The notes below the pieces were generated by a model. The model ran no database searches, was not told the DNA's origin, and saw nothing but the letters and a program-made list of their open reading frames with translations. A DNA stretch of 64,000 nt. Source: Roseiarcus sp963820795 (GTDB lineage Bacteria > Pseudomonadota > Alphaproteobacteria > Rhizobiales > Beijerinckiaceae). The position numbers were made by a program, and so were the translations under genes. Numbering within the stretch: the first letter of the stretch is position 1; every line of letters begins with the position of its first letter. Below, one piece after another: positions 53,368 to 64,000 of the stretch. The DNA lies in assembly GCA_963820795.1 (NCBI GenBank), contig CAWGBJ010000010.1:124001-188000 (forward strand). The letters run 5' to 3'.

Positions 53368-54402
53368 TCACTCGCCCTGCGCAGCCCTTTCGTTGAGCAT
53401 CGGGAAGCCGCGCTGATGCCAGACCGGATAGGCTGGGAGAACGTCGCTGGCGGCATCGAGTTTTGTCATCTGGTCGGCCGTTAGTTTCCAGCCCACGGCC
53501 CCGATGTTCTGAACCAATTGCTGCTCGTTGCGCGCGCCGATGATGACGCTGGCGACAGTCGGACGGCGCAGGAGCCAATTGAGCGCGATCTGCGGGATGA
53601 TCTTTCCGGTTTCGGCGGCGATTCCGTCCAGCGCGTCGACGATGGCGAACAGGCGCTCTTCCTCATAACGGGGTCCCGTTTCGGGAATGGCGTGCGCGCG
53701 GGTGCCGGGCTGCGCGGGTTGTCCACGCCGTATTTTGCCAGTCAGCTTGCCCCAGCCCAGCGGACTCCAGATGAGCGCGCCAACGCCCTGGTCGCGGCCG
53801 AGTTGCAAGAGCTCCCACTCGTAATCGCGATTGAGCAGCGAGTAGTACGCCTGGTGCGCGACATAACGGGCGTAGCCGCAGCGGTCCGACGCCGCGAGCG
53901 ACTTCATCAGATGCCAGCCGGAAAAATTCGAGCAGCCGATGTAGCGGACCTTGCCCGAACGGATGAGTTGATCAAGTGTCGCAAGCGTCTCTTCAACCGG
54001 CGTGTTGTAATCCTGCCCGTGCAGTTGCAAGAGGTCGATGTGGTCGACGCCGAGCCGGCTCAAGGAAGCGTCCGTCGCTTCCACCAGATGCTGGCGCGAG
54101 GACCCGAAATCGTTGGGGCCATCGCCCGTCGGGAATGTCGTCTTCGTCGAAATGAGCACGCGGTTGCGTTTGCCCTTGATCGCCTGACCCAAAATCTGCT
54201 CGGAGAGGCCGTCCGAGTAGACGTCTGCGGTATCAAAAAGGTTCACCCCGTGATCGAGACATATGTCGATGAGCCGGGATGCGCCGCTGGAATCCGTTGA
54301 TCCCCATGCCTTGAAGAATTCGTTGCCGCCGCCAAAAGTTGCGGCGCCGAAGCTGAGCGCCGGTACGCGCAGGCCGGAATGACCGAGCCGATTATAGTCC
54401 AT
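53368..54402 (-). CDS. aldo/keto reductase
   Basis: A 344-residue (beta/alpha)8 NADPH-dependent reductase. Catalytic tetrad: Asp and Tyr in FDTADVYSDG, Lys in ISTKTTFP, His in LLQLHGQD; cofactor region SVIIGARNEQQLVQNIG. ATG 54402 follows GGGAG by 7 bases. It belongs to the YajO/Tas-like group acting on aldehydes or ketones; the physiological substrate is unknown. Confidence 0.9.
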   Translation of the reverse strand: MDYNRLGHSGLRVPALSFGAATFGGGNEFFKAWGSTDSSGASRLIDICLDHGVNLFDTADVYSDGLSEQILGQAIKGKRNRVLISTKTTFPTGDGPNDFGSSRQHLVEATDASLSRLGVDHIDLLQLHGQDYNTPVEETLATLDQLIRSGKVRYIGCSNFSGWHLMKSLAASDRCGYARYVAHQAYYSLLNRDYEWELLQLGRDQGVGALIWSPLGWGKLTGKIRRGQPAQPGTRAHAIPETGPRYEEERLFAIVDALDGIAAETGKIIPQIALNWLLRRPTVASVIIGARNEQQLVQNIGAVGWKLTADQMTKLDAASDVLPAYPVWHQRGFPMLNERAAQGE

Positions 54403-54448
54403 GGTCTGCTCCCGTAAGAATAGTCGCCCACCCGCAAGCGCATGCCGC

Positions 54449-55354
54449 CTAGCGTTGTGAGACGGAATGGATCTCGGCGATATAGCCGCCAGGGAACTGG
54501 ACCATCGCGGCGACACGATCGTCGGCCTTGTAAGGCTCGACGAGAACGGTCGCGCCGGCCGCCTTGGCCTTGCCCAGGGTCGCCGCCAGATCCGAAACCT
54601 CGTAGCCGGTCGTTTCCCGCCCGTAGGGAAACGGCAGATGGCCGTCCGTCACCATGAGCGTCAATTTGCCGAAAGTCGAGGCGATGCGCACGCGCCGGTA
54701 GGTTTCGCCCGGCCGGCCGATTTCGATGCCCGGCGCATGGTCGTCGTCGAAGACGACGCGCCCCTTTGAGAAGCGCAGAAACTCGGCCATGAAGACATCG
54801 GCCCGGTGCGGCGAAAGGTAGATGCGGTTCTCCGGGATCGTCGCCAGCGGCGGAAAGGACGGTTCGACCGCATGCCAGTAGAGCTGCATGTTCACCCCGC
54901 CCGGCCACTGGATCACCGCGTCGCGGCCGATCGGGTCGGAGAACGGCGCCACGATCACGTCGGCGCCAGCCGCCCTGGCGGCGCTGATCGCGGCGTCCAG
55001 GTCCTTGACGAGGTAGCCGGTGCGCTCGGCGCCGAACGGATAGGGGAGCGGCGTCGTGAAGGCGAAGACCGAGAGGGGGCCGGCCGGCGTCCGCACGGCG
55101 GCGAAGTTCGTGCTGCTCGGGGTCGGCGTCACGGTCGTGATGGCCGGTTTCGAGGCCTCCCCACCAAACGTCGCCGTGAAGCTGCCGAGGAACCGCGCCA
55201 TGTCCGCCGGCGCGACATAGACGTGCGTGCCGTCATACTGGGCGCCGACGCCCGGCCCGGCGGAGTTGGCGGCGTTGTCCGACGCTGCGAGCGCCCGCAG
55301 CGCATGCGCCTGGACAGCCACGGCCAAGGCCGCGGCGAAAGCGCGCCGGTTCAT
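54449..55354 (-). CDS. exported tandem glyoxalase-fold (VOC) protein
   Basis: A 301-residue protein with a signal peptide (NRRAFAAALAVAVQAHALRA) and two VOC halves. Each half ends in a similar segment: first TGYLVKDLDAAISAARAAGA with VIQWPGGVNMQLYW, second TGYEVSDLAATLGKAKAAGA with MVQFPGGYIAEIH. VOC proteins bind a metal and act on small organic molecules or as resistance proteins; an exported tandem form is uncommon. ATG 55354 overlaps the GNAT stop in ATGA. Confidence 0.75.
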   Translation of the reverse strand: MNRRAFAAALAVAVQAHALRALAASDNAANSAGPGVGAQYDGTHVYVAPADMARFLGSFTATFGGEASKPAITTVTPTPSSTNFAAVRTPAGPLSVFAFTTPLPYPFGAERTGYLVKDLDAAISAARAAGADVIVAPFSDPIGRDAVIQWPGGVNMQLYWHAVEPSFPPLATIPENRIYLSPHRADVFMAEFLRFSKGRVVFDDDHAPGIEIGRPGETYRRVRIASTFGKLTLMVTDGHLPFPYGRETTGYEVSDLAATLGKAKAAGATVLVEPYKADDRVAAMVQFPGGYIAEIHSVSQR

Positions 55355-55930
55355 TGTCCACACTGTTCAAGCTCCATCTTTGCCCATTCCGACTTCCGCA
55401 TGCGGTAAAGGAGGTGGCGGCGGACTGGATGTCCTTCCGGCAGATCCGGGCGATCGAAATCATCTGACGGCGCGCTCGACATTCCTATTCGCTGCATGAC
55501 GGCAATCGAGCGACGGTTTGCGGCGATCGTGAAAGAAACGACTTCATCGAGCTTCACTGTTGCGAAAGCGTGTCGAAGCGCGGCAGAGGCGGCCTCGCTC
55601 GCGTAGCCGCAGCCGCAGTATTCGGCGGCTAAACGCCAGCCAACCTCCACGCACGGCGTGAAGTGGGCTTTGAAGCTGGGTGCGCCGAGGCCGACGAAGC
55701 CGATGAAATCGGACACGCCCGGGGCTTCAACCGCCCAGAAGCCGAACTGTCGTTCGGCAAGCGCCTTTTGCATCCGCCGAGCGAGATCGTCGCTCTGCTC
55801 CGACGTAAGCGCATTCGGGAAAAATTGCATGACGCGGGGATCGCCATTGAGTCTTCCAAAGGGCGCCAGGTCGGAAGCCCGCCAATGCCGCAGCAGGAGA
55901 CGAACTCGTTGTGAGGGTCGGAGCCGCCAT
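55351..55930 (-). CDS. GNAT acetyltransferase (RimJ/RimL type), one frame break near the start
   Basis: 192 residues after correction. From ATG 55930 the frame reads MAAPTLTTS, then one extra base near 55903 (ACGAG-T-TCGTC) shifts it; the continuation RLLLRHWRASDLAPFGRLNG is the classic start of RimJ/RimL-like acetyltransferases. The acetyl-CoA loop is YCGCGYASEAASAALRHAF, followed by NRRSIAVMQRIGM. Without correction only the last 159 residues could be called, from an internal ATG. Substrate unknown. It begins 20 bases after hutU. Confidence 0.78.
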
Positions 55931-55950
55931 GACCGGCCTTTGTGAACGCC

Positions 55951-57624
<1,674 letters not shown>

Positions 57625-57647
57625 CGGACGGGCCTTTCATCCGCTGT

Positions 57648-57763
57648 CTTGTCCTTCCCGGCAGACCGAAGGTCTGACCGGGAACCCAGGGATGACGGTC
57701 GACCGCGGACGTCACGCTGGGTTCCCGATCGGTCGCTTCGCGCCCGTCGGGAATGACAATGGG
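57648..57763. repeat. REP-like compound palindrome between hutG and hutU
   Basis: Perfect 11-bp arms CGGGAACCCAG (57679-57689) and CTGGGTTCCCG (57717-57727), plus flanking hairpins CAGACC-GAA-GGTCTG and a right-hand arm ending GTCGGGAATGAC. This is a common mobile-looking non-coding repeat of alphaproteobacterial genomes. Inside the hut operon it could affect hutU mRNA level. Confidence 0.65.
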
Positions 57764-57772
57764 AAGCTTCCA

Positions 57773-58595
57773 TCACGTGCGCAATCCTTCGAGAATCGTT
57801 TCGAGTACGGCGCGGAGCGTGAGCCGCGTGCGGGCGGCGCGACCTGCATCGACCGGGCGCGGCCAGTTGTCGGGCGTCGGCGCCTCCGGTTCGATCATAT
57901 AAGCGCGGCAGGCGAGTTCGAGCTGGATCGCCTCGACGCCGTCGCTGGGCTTGCCGTAGGCGCGGGTGATCCAGCCGCCCTTGAAGCGCCCGTCGATCAC
58001 CGAGGTCTCGCCGCTCGCTGCGAGGACGGCGCTGACCGCTTCGCGCAGGCCTGGGCTGCAGCTCGCGCCCGAATTCGTGCCGAGATTGAAGACCGGCAGC
58101 TCGCCCTCGAACAGGCGCGGGATCCGCGAGCGGATCGAATGCGCGTCGAAGAGCGCGATGCGCGGGAACGCGTCTGCGCAGCCGCGCGATCTCGACGCGC
58201 AGCGCCGCATGATAGGGCTCGAAATACGCGCGCTTGCGCCGGACGATCTCCGCTTCGTCCGGCGCCTCGCCCTCGCGATAGAGCGGCTCGCCGTCGAAGG
58301 TCGTCGTCGGGCAGAGCCCGGTCGTCGCCTGGCCGGGATAGAGCGAGGCGCCGGACGGATCGCGGTTGACGTCGATGATCGAGCGCGAAGCCTTCGTGCG
58401 CACGACGGTCGCGCCGAGGCCGCCGGCGAAATCGTAAAGCTCGTCGAGGCGCCAGTCGGCGTCCTTCTGCGCCAGCCAGGGGCTGGCGAAGCGCGGCTCG
58501 TATTCGCGCAGTTCGACGCCGGCATGGGGAATGCTGACGATGAGCGGCGCCGCGCGCGGCTCGACAATGAGCCATTCGGGACGCTCTTCCGTCAT
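57773..58595 (-). CDS. hutG: N-formylglutamate deformylase HutG, one frame break
   Basis: 273 residues after correction. From ATG 58595 (overlapping the hutH stop, ATGA) the frame gives LIVSIPHAGVELREYEPRFA, DFAGGLGATVVRTKASRSII and DVNRDPSGASLYPGQATTGL. Near 58165 one extra base shifts it, and the C-terminal half continues AFPRIALFDAHSIRSRIPRL, FNLGTNSGASCSPGLREAV and RFKGGWITRAYGKP in the next frame. It hydrolyses N-formylglutamate to glutamate and formate, the last step of the HutF-HutG route. Confidence 0.9.
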
Positions 58596-60115
58596 GACGC
58601 GGCCTCGAGACGGGGCAGCAGCGTCTCGCCCGCCGCCTCGACGACCGCGCCCTCGCGCGCGAGCCGCGTCGCGGCGAGGATATCGGGATGCAGATAGCGG
58701 TCGTTTTCGAGATGCGGAACCTCGCGCCTGAGGCGCGCCCGGAGCGCTTCGAGCGGCGCGCTCGAGCGCAAGGGGGCATGGAAGTCGCAGCCCTGCGCCG
58801 CGGCGAGGAGCTCGATGCCGACGACGGCGAAGGCGTTCTCCGCCATCGGTTCGAGCCGGCGGGCGCCGTGCGCCGCCATCGACACGTGATCCTCCTGGTT
58901 GGCCGAGGTCGGGATCGAGTCGACGCTCGCCGGATAGGCGCGGCTCTTGTTCTCGGAGACGAGCGCCGCCGCCGTCACCTGGGGGATCATGAAGCCGGAG
59001 TTGAGGCCGGGGTTCGGCGTCAGGAACGCCGGCAGGCCGGAGAGCGCCGGATCGACGAGCAGCGCGATCCGGCGCTCGGCAAGCGAGCCGATCTCGCAAA
59101 TGGCGAGCGCGATCATGTCGGCGGCGAAGGCGACCGGCTCGGCGTGGAAATTGCCGCCCGAAAGCGCCTCGTCGTCGCCGGCGAAGATCAGCGGATTGTC
59201 GGAGACGGCATTGGCTTCGTCGATGAGCGTCGCCGCCGCCTGGCGCAGAAGATCGAGCGCCGCGCCCATCACCTGCGGCTGGCAGCGCAGGCAATAGGGG
59301 TCCTGGATGCGCGGATCGCCGGTGAGATGCGAGGCGCGGATGGCGCTTCCGGCGAGGAGCGCGCGCAACGCCGCGGCGCATTCGATCTGGCCGCGATGGC
59401 GCCTGAGCGCATGGATGCGCGGATCGAACGGCGTGTCCGACCCGCGCGCCGCGTCGAGCGAGAGCGCGCCCGTCGCGAGCGCCGAGGCGAGCAGCGTTTC
59501 CGCCTCGAAGAGGCCGATCAGCGCTGAGGCGGTCGAGAATTGCGTGCCGTTCAGGAGCGCCAGACCCTCCTTCGGCGCGAGCGCGATCGGGGCCAGCCCG
59601 GCCTCGGCCAGCGCCGCCGCCGCCGGCATCGTCCGTTCGCCGATCCTCGCGGCGCCGACGCCGAGCATCGCCGCCGCCATATGGGCCAGCGGCGCGAGAT
59701 CGCCGGAGGCGCCGGCCGACCCCTGCGACGGCACGACCGGGGTCACGCCGCGCTCGAGCATCGCCTCGATGAGCGCCAGCGTCTCCGGCCGCACGCCGGA
59801 ATGGCCCTGCGCCAGACTCGCCAGCTTCAACGCCATCATCAGCCGCGCCGCCGCGGGGGACGTCGGCTCGCCGACGCCGGCGGCGTGCGAGAGCACGAGA
59901 TTGCGCTGCAGCGTCGCCAGATCGGCGGCGTCGATGCGTACGGTCGCGAGCTTGCCGAAGCCGGTGTTGATCCCGTAGATCGGCTCGCCGCTCATGAGAA
60001 TGCGCTGGACCGCCGCGGCGCTCGCCGCGACGCCGGCGCGGCAGGCCGGATCGAGCGCGACGCCTTCGCCGCGCCAGATCCGCCGCCAGTCGGCGAGCTT
60101 CGCTTCGCCCGGCAC
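58592..60115 (-). CDS. hutH: histidine ammonia-lyase HutH
   Basis: A 507-residue enzyme that deaminates histidine to urocanate. The Ala-Ser-Gly triad that forms the MIO cofactor is at 136-138 (SQGSAGASGDLAPL). Other marks: YGINTGFGKLA, DNPLIF, GGNFHAEPVA, TPNPGLNSGFMIPQ. The intact frame starts at GTG 60115. The true start may be the ATG at 60131, which overlaps the hutI stop (ATGA) as elsewhere in this operon; it joins this frame if one G is removed (ATGACG-G-TCGACG), giving MTSTLVPGEAK. Confidence 0.95.
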   Translation of the reverse strand: MPGEAKLADWRRIWRGEGVALDPACRAGVAASAAAVQRILMSGEPIYGINTGFGKLATVRIDAADLATLQRNLVLSHAAGVGEPTSPAAARLMMALKLASLAQGHSGVRPETLALIEAMLERGVTPVVPSQGSAGASGDLAPLAHMAAAMLGVGAARIGERTMPAAAALAEAGLAPIALAPKEGLALLNGTQFSTASALIGLFEAETLLASALATGALSLDAARGSDTPFDPRIHALRRHRGQIECAAALRALLAGSAIRASHLTGDPRIQDPYCLRCQPQVMGAALDLLRQAAATLIDEANAVSDNPLIFAGDDEALSGGNFHAEPVAFAADMIALAICEIGSLAERRIALLVDPALSGLPAFLTPNPGLNSGFMIPQVTAAALVSENKSRAYPASVDSIPTSANQEDHVSMAAHGARRLEPMAENAFAVVGIELLAAAQGCDFHAPLRSSAPLEALRARLRREVPHLENDRYLHPDILAATRLAREGAVVEAAGETLLPRLEAAS

Positions 60116-60127
60116 GAGCGTCGACCG

Positions 60128-61352
60128 TCATCGGCCCCTCCACACCCGCTTGTGCAGCGGGTTGAAGCCGAGACGATAGACGAGCTCGGCCGGGCGCTCG
60201 ATGTCCCAGATCGCAAGATCCGCCCATTTGCCGGGTTCGAGCGTTCCCGTTTCCTCGGCGAGGCCGAGGGCGCGCGCCGCGTTGCGCGTGACGCCGGCGA
60301 GGCACTCGTCGACGGTGAGGCCAAACAGCGTCGCCGCCATGTTGAGCGCCAGCAGAAGCGACGTCATCGGCGAGGTGCCGGGGTTTGAATCGGTGGCGAC
60401 CGCCATCGCGAGCCCGTGCTGGCGCATGAGCGCGACCGGCGGCGCCTGACGCTCGCGCAGCACGTAATAGGCGCCCGGCAGCAGCACGGCGACGACACCG
60501 GCGCGCGCCATCGCGGCGACGCCGGCTTCGTCCGCATATTCGAGATGATCGGCCGAGAGCGCGTCGAACTCGGCGGCGAGCGCGGCGCCGCCGCTGTCGG
60601 TCAGCTGGTCGGCATGCAGCTTGACCGGCAGGCCGAGGCGCCGGGCGGCGGTGAAGACGCGCGCGACCTCGCGGCGATCGAAGGCAATCCTTTCGCAGAA
60701 GGCGTCGACCGCGTCGACGAGACCTTCGGCGGCCAGCGCCGGAATCATCGTGTCGGCGACGAGCGCGACATAGGCGGCGCGGTCATGCGTGTATTCGGGC
60801 GGCAGCGCATGCGCGCCGAGAAACGTCGTGCGGACGGCGATCGGGCGGATTTCCTGAAGCCGCCGCGCGACGCGGAGCGACTTGCGCTCGGCCTCGAGCT
60901 CGAGGCCGTAGCCGGACTTGACCTCGACGGTGGTGACGCCCTCGGCGATCAGCGCATCGAGCCGGCGCAACGTCGCGCTGAGGAGGATGTCGGCGCCCGC
61001 TTGGCGCGTGGCGCGGACGGTCGAGAGGATGCCGCCGCCGCTGCCTCGCGATCTCTTCGTAAGTCGCGCCGGCGAGCCGCATCTCGAACTCCTGCGCCCG
61101 GTCGCCGCCGTAGACGAGATGGGTGTGGCAGTCGATGAGTCCGGGCGTGATCCAGCGGCCTTCGCAATCGACGATGCGCGCCTGCGCCCGCCAGCCCGCG
61201 GGCAGGTCGGCCTCAGGCCCGGCGAAGGCAATCCGTCCGGCGCGCGCCGCCACCGCGCCGCGCTCGATGACGCCGAGTCCGGGGGCGGCGAGCGCGAGCG
61301 TCGCCAGACGGGCGTTCAGCCAGACGGTCTCGATGCCGTTGGCCTCAGGCAT
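60128..61352 (-). CDS. hutI: imidazolonepropionase HutI, one frame break
   Basis: 407 residues after correction. The N-terminal part from ATG 61352 shows ITPGLIDCHTHLVYGGDRAQ (metal-binding HTH) and LAGATYEEIA. Near 61050 one extra base (GCGAGG-C-AGC) shifts the frame; GGGILSTVRATRQAGAD, EVKSGYGLELEAERK, VKLHADQLTDSGG, SADHLEYADEAG and AVATDSNPGTSPM follow. It opens the imidazolone ring to N-formimidoylglutamate. Its stop overlaps the ATG of hutH. Confidence 0.92.
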
Positions 61353-61454
61353 GCGTGGTCAGGCCGCGTGTCATCCGGGAAGTGTAGCGCACCGACGCGG
61401 CCGGTGTCTCGCGGGCGATCTCGGTGCATGAAACGACTGTCACCCCGCGTCTTC

Positions 61455-61512
61455 GTGCTCCTTCTTGTCCTTTGTGGTCAATCGAATGACCACCAAGGAC
61501 ACGAAGAAGCAC
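61455..61512. repeat. 26-bp imperfect inverted repeat, MITE- or REP-like
   Basis: Arms 61455-61480 and 61487-61512 match at 23 of 26 positions around the loop ATCGAA, and the three mismatches would allow G-U pairing. The sequence (GTGCTCCTTCTTGTCCTTTG in the left arm) is unlike its GC-rich surroundings. It lies between hutI and hutF, which are divergent. Confidence 0.6.
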
Positions 61513-61622
61513 AAAGAGGCGACCCGGATATTGACTCGCAATAGGACCCGAAGCAGGGCCCTCGATTGCGAGAGGCTGAAAGGCTAGTCATCTGATGGAA
61601 GATGGATCGAGGAGACTGCCGC

Positions 61623-62975
61623 TTGTCCACCCTTCACGCCGCAAGCGCGCTTCTGCCCGAGGGCTGGACGTCCGACGTGCGAATCGCCATCGAAGGCGGC
61701 GCGATCGCCGCGATCGAGCGGGGCGCGCCCCCGCGCGAGGGCGACGAGCGCTACGCCATCGCCGTGCCCGCGCTCGCCAACCTGCACAGCCACGCCTTCC
61801 AGCGCGCCATGGCGGGACTGACGGAAATCCGCGGGCCCGGCGCCGACTCGTTCTGGACCTGGCGCGAGACGATGTACCGTTTCGCGCTGACGATGTCGCC
61901 CGACGACGTCGAGGCGGTCGCCGCTCAGGCCTATGTCGAAATGCTGGAAGCGGGCTTCGCCGCCGTCGCCGAATTCCACTATCTGCATCACGCGCCGGAC
62001 GGCTCGCCCTATGCGGCGCCGGCCGAGATGGCGGATCGCATTCTCGCCGCGGCGCTTAAGACCGGCATCGGGCTGACGCTGCTGCCGGTCTTCTACGCGC
62101 ACGCGACCTTCGGCGGCGCGCCGCCGAGGCCGGAGCAGCGGCGGTTCGTGACCGATATCGCCGCCTTCGCGCGTCTCGTCGACGACTGCCGGCGGCAGGC
62201 GGGGAGCGCGACGATCGGCGTCGCGCCGCACAGTCTCCGCGCCGTCACCGGCGCCGAGCTCGCCGAGGTCGTCGTGCTTGCGGCCGGCGGCCCGATCCAC
62301 ATCCACGCCGCCGAGCAGACGAAGGAAGTCGAGGACTGCCTCGCCTGGTCGGGCGCCCGGCCGGTCCGCTGGCTCCTCGACCATGCCGACGTCGATCGCC
62401 GCTGGTGCCTCGTCCACGCGACGCATATGGATGCGCTGGAGACCCGCGACCTGGCGCGCTCGGGCGCGGTCGCCGGCCTCTGCCCGGTGACGGAGGCCAA
62501 TCTCGGCGATGGCGTCTTCAATGCGCCCGACTATCTCGGCGCGGACGGGCGCTTCGGCGTCGGCACCGATTCCAACGTCATGATCGGCGCCGCGGCCGAG
62601 CTGCGGCAGCTCGAATATTCCCAGCGCCTCGATCGCCAGGCGCGCAACGTTTGCGCGCCTCCCGGCGGGTCTGCCGGCCGGGCGCTGGCGGACGCCGCCT
62701 TCATCGGCGGCGCCCAGGCGCTCAAGCGTTCGTCCGGACGCCTCGCCGTCGGCGCGGCCGCCGACATCCTGACCCTCAACGCCGACCATCCGACGCTCGC
62801 CGGAAAGGCGGGCGACCCGATACTCGACGCCTGGATCTTCAGCGCCGGCGATGCGCTGGTGGACTGCGTCTGGAGCAGCGGGCGCAAGGTGGTGAGCGGC
62901 GGCCGGCACATGCTGCGAGAGCCCGTCGCGACGCGCTTCAAGGCGACGATGCGTAAGCTCGCGGAACATGCCTGA
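61623..62975 (+). CDS. hutF: formimidoylglutamate deiminase HutF
   Basis: A 450-residue amidohydrolase converting N-formimidoylglutamate to N-formylglutamate and ammonia. Metal and active-site motifs: ALANLHSHAFQRAMAG, FHYLHHAPDG, GVAPHSLRAV, IHIHAAEQTKEVEDC, VHATHMDALE and FGVGTDSNVMI. The TTG at 61623 is preferred because GAGGAG lies 8 bases upstream and family members begin near LHAASALLPEGW; ATG 61602 would add seven residues. With hutG this gives the deiminase/deformylase branch of histidine degradation, which avoids formamide release. Confidence 0.93.
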   Translation: MSTLHAASALLPEGWTSDVRIAIEGGAIAAIERGAPPREGDERYAIAVPALANLHSHAFQRAMAGLTEIRGPGADSFWTWRETMYRFALTMSPDDVEAVAAQAYVEMLEAGFAAVAEFHYLHHAPDGSPYAAPAEMADRILAAALKTGIGLTLLPVFYAHATFGGAPPRPEQRRFVTDIAAFARLVDDCRRQAGSATIGVAPHSLRAVTGAELAEVVVLAAGGPIHIHAAEQTKEVEDCLAWSGARPVRWLLDHADVDRRWCLVHATHMDALETRDLARSGAVAGLCPVTEANLGDGVFNAPDYLGADGRFGVGTDSNVMIGAAAELRQLEYSQRLDRQARNVCAPPGGSAGRALADAAFIGGAQALKRSSGRLAVGAAADILTLNADHPTLAGKAGDPILDAWIFSAGDALVDCVWSSGRKVVSGGRHMLREPVATRFKATMRKLAEHA

Positions 62976-63008
62976 GACCCGGCTCCTCTTGAGGGAGAAG
63001 GGGCGCGC

Positions 63009-64000
63009 TCACGCCAGGTCGGCGAGCATGCCGCGGGCGGAAGAGCGCACGAGGCGCTTTTCCGCTTCCCATTTCTCGGCCGGCTCGAGGTCGGCGAGGA
63101 ACTGCGCCTTGCCGCCGGCGAGCGCCGCCACCGGCAGGCCGTCGCGATAGATGAGGCGGCTCGCGGTCAAGGCCGCAAGCCGCGAGCCGGGCGTCAGGAT
63201 GCCGAGCAGGTTCAAGGGGTCGGCGCCCGACAGCGACACCCATTCGCCGGACTTCGGCCGCCGTCGCATCTCGCGCAGAAGCCCGACCGCTTCGGGGAGC
63301 GCGTATTGCTCGCCGGAGAAGCCGGCGACGAAACGGCCGCCGCGGATTTCGCCGCGCGCCTCGAGCCGCCGGTAGACGCGGAGCAGGTCCCGCCACGGCG
63401 GCAGCCAGCCCGGCTCCTGCGCCAGCAGGCGCCAGAAGACGACGCCGTAGCGGCTGAGCAAGGTCCGCGCCGCATGCTCGACCGCGGCGGCCCGCGTCTC
63501 GCTCATGGCTTGGCTCGGCGGCGCCCGGCGCGCCAGCGCCCAGCGCCCGCCGCTGGCGATGTCGTAGGAAAGCACCCGGCCGCGGCGCCGCGCGCCGGCC
63601 AGCGGCTTCCGCTGACCCGACGGGACCAGCAGCGCCCGAAGCCCGGCGAAGCTGTCGGACGTCACCAGCCCGAGCGCCACGAGTTCGGCGAGCGCCTCCT
63701 CGGCCTGCGGGCGCAGAAGGCGCGTCGAGTCGGCGATTTCGTCGAAGAAGAGCGCGCCGTGCGCGGCGAGGCAGTTCAGCACATCCTCGGCCCGGCCGCT
63801 CGGAACGGCCGCGTCGGTCGGCGGCGCGAGCGCAGACCATTGCTGCACCCGGCGCCGGTCCATGAACGTGATCGGCGTGGCGCGGACCGGCGCGACCCGG
63901 CGCGTCCGGTCGCCGGCGCCGGCGAGCGGGCTGGGGCTCAGCCGCGCCCAGGCGATCCGCCCGGCGAGACATTCGGCGTCGAGCCAGGAGGCTTCGTAGT
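63009..64000 (-). CDS. Lhr-type DEAD/DEAH helicase, C-terminal part (runs off the right edge)
   Basis: An open frame of 330 codons enters from the right edge and ends at 63009. It begins YEASWLDAECLAGRIAWARL, a block found in the C-terminal domain of long Lhr helicases, and continues with winged-helix-like (LNCLAAHGALFFDEIADSTR) and core C-terminal sequences (ARTLLSRYGVVFWRLLAQEP, RFVAGFSGEQYALPEAVGLL, LSGADPLNLLGIL). The motor domains lie outside the window. Lhr proteins act in DNA repair. Its end faces hutF with only 33 bases between. Confidence 0.82.
   Translation of the reverse strand, partial: YEASWLDAECLAGRIAWARLSPSPLAGAGDRTRRVAPVRATPITFMDRRRVQQWSALAPPTDAAVPSGRAEDVLNCLAAHGALFFDEIADSTRLLRPQAEEALAELVALGLVTSDSFAGLRALLVPSGQRKPLAGARRRGRVLSYDIASGGRWALARRAPPSQAMSETRAAAVEHAARTLLSRYGVVFWRLLAQEPGWLPPWRDLLRVYRRLEARGEIRGGRFVAGFSGEQYALPEAVGLLREMRRRPKSGEWVSLSGADPLNLLGILTPGSRLAALTASRLIYRDGLPVAALAGGKAQFLADLEPAEKWEAEKRLVRSSARGMLADLA

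Overview
The window is GC-rich DNA from an alphaproteobacterium, most likely of the order Hyphomicrobiales (Rhizobiales). The evidence is indirect: tolQRAB and ligA are of alphaproteobacterial type, there is a PuuD-type urate hydroxylase, a GhrB-like hydroxyacid dehydrogenase, an alphaproteobacterial SOS box (GAAC-N7-GAAC), 'RVKPGDDG'-type extragenic palindromes, and TTGACA-type promoters. Genus cannot be fixed. No rRNA, tRNA, CRISPR array, insertion sequence or prophage was seen.

Layout. 0-3.2 kb (minus): puuD and a MOSC/reductase/ferredoxin fusion. 3.5-9 kb (plus): a tol operon (tolQ, tolR, tolA, a second TolA C-terminal-domain protein, tolB) that continues into a proline-rich repeat membrane protein instead of pal. 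9-14.1 kb: gamma-glutamyltransferase, an orphan sugar permease, ligA. 14.4-20.9 kb: a small PEP-CTERM-like exported protein, then a LacI regulator divergent from a YtfQ-YtfR-YtfT-YjfF-like sugar ABC transporter. 20.9-25.3 kb: BON protein, SDR, glgX, then a 0.9-kb non-coding stretch with AT-rich direct repeats, a lone SOS box and palindromic elements. 25.4-29 kb (minus): a second ribose-type ABC transporter.

29.6-47 kb is the most notable part. A tightly packed minus-strand operon runs from a CUT1 sugar ABC transporter through three SDR dehydrogenases, a xylose-isomerase-like TIM barrel, an APH-fold kinase, a divergent enolase paralogue and a type-B carboxylesterase to treZ-treY. A ROK regulator is transcribed divergently, and a palindrome sits between the -35 and -10 of the operon promoter. 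This looks like a dedicated catabolic route for an unidentified sugar or sugar acid. 47-50 kb carries a polar amino-acid ABC transporter; 50-56 kb a cyclase/TPR protein, a hydroxyacid dehydrogenase, an aldo/keto reductase, a tandem glyoxalase and a GNAT. 56-63 kb holds histidine utilisation genes (hutI, hutH, hutG, hutU on minus, hutF on plus), and the window ends inside an Lhr-type helicase.

Data quality: ten conserved genes carry single-base frame breaks (two in the MOSC fusion; one each in tolQ, glgX, an ABC ATPase, an SDR, the cyclase, the GNAT, hutG and hutI), and hutH probably has another at its start. Nearly all are one-base insertions, and three share the context CGAG(T)TCG. I treat these as probable sequence errors and give full gene extents; the breaks are described gene by gene.
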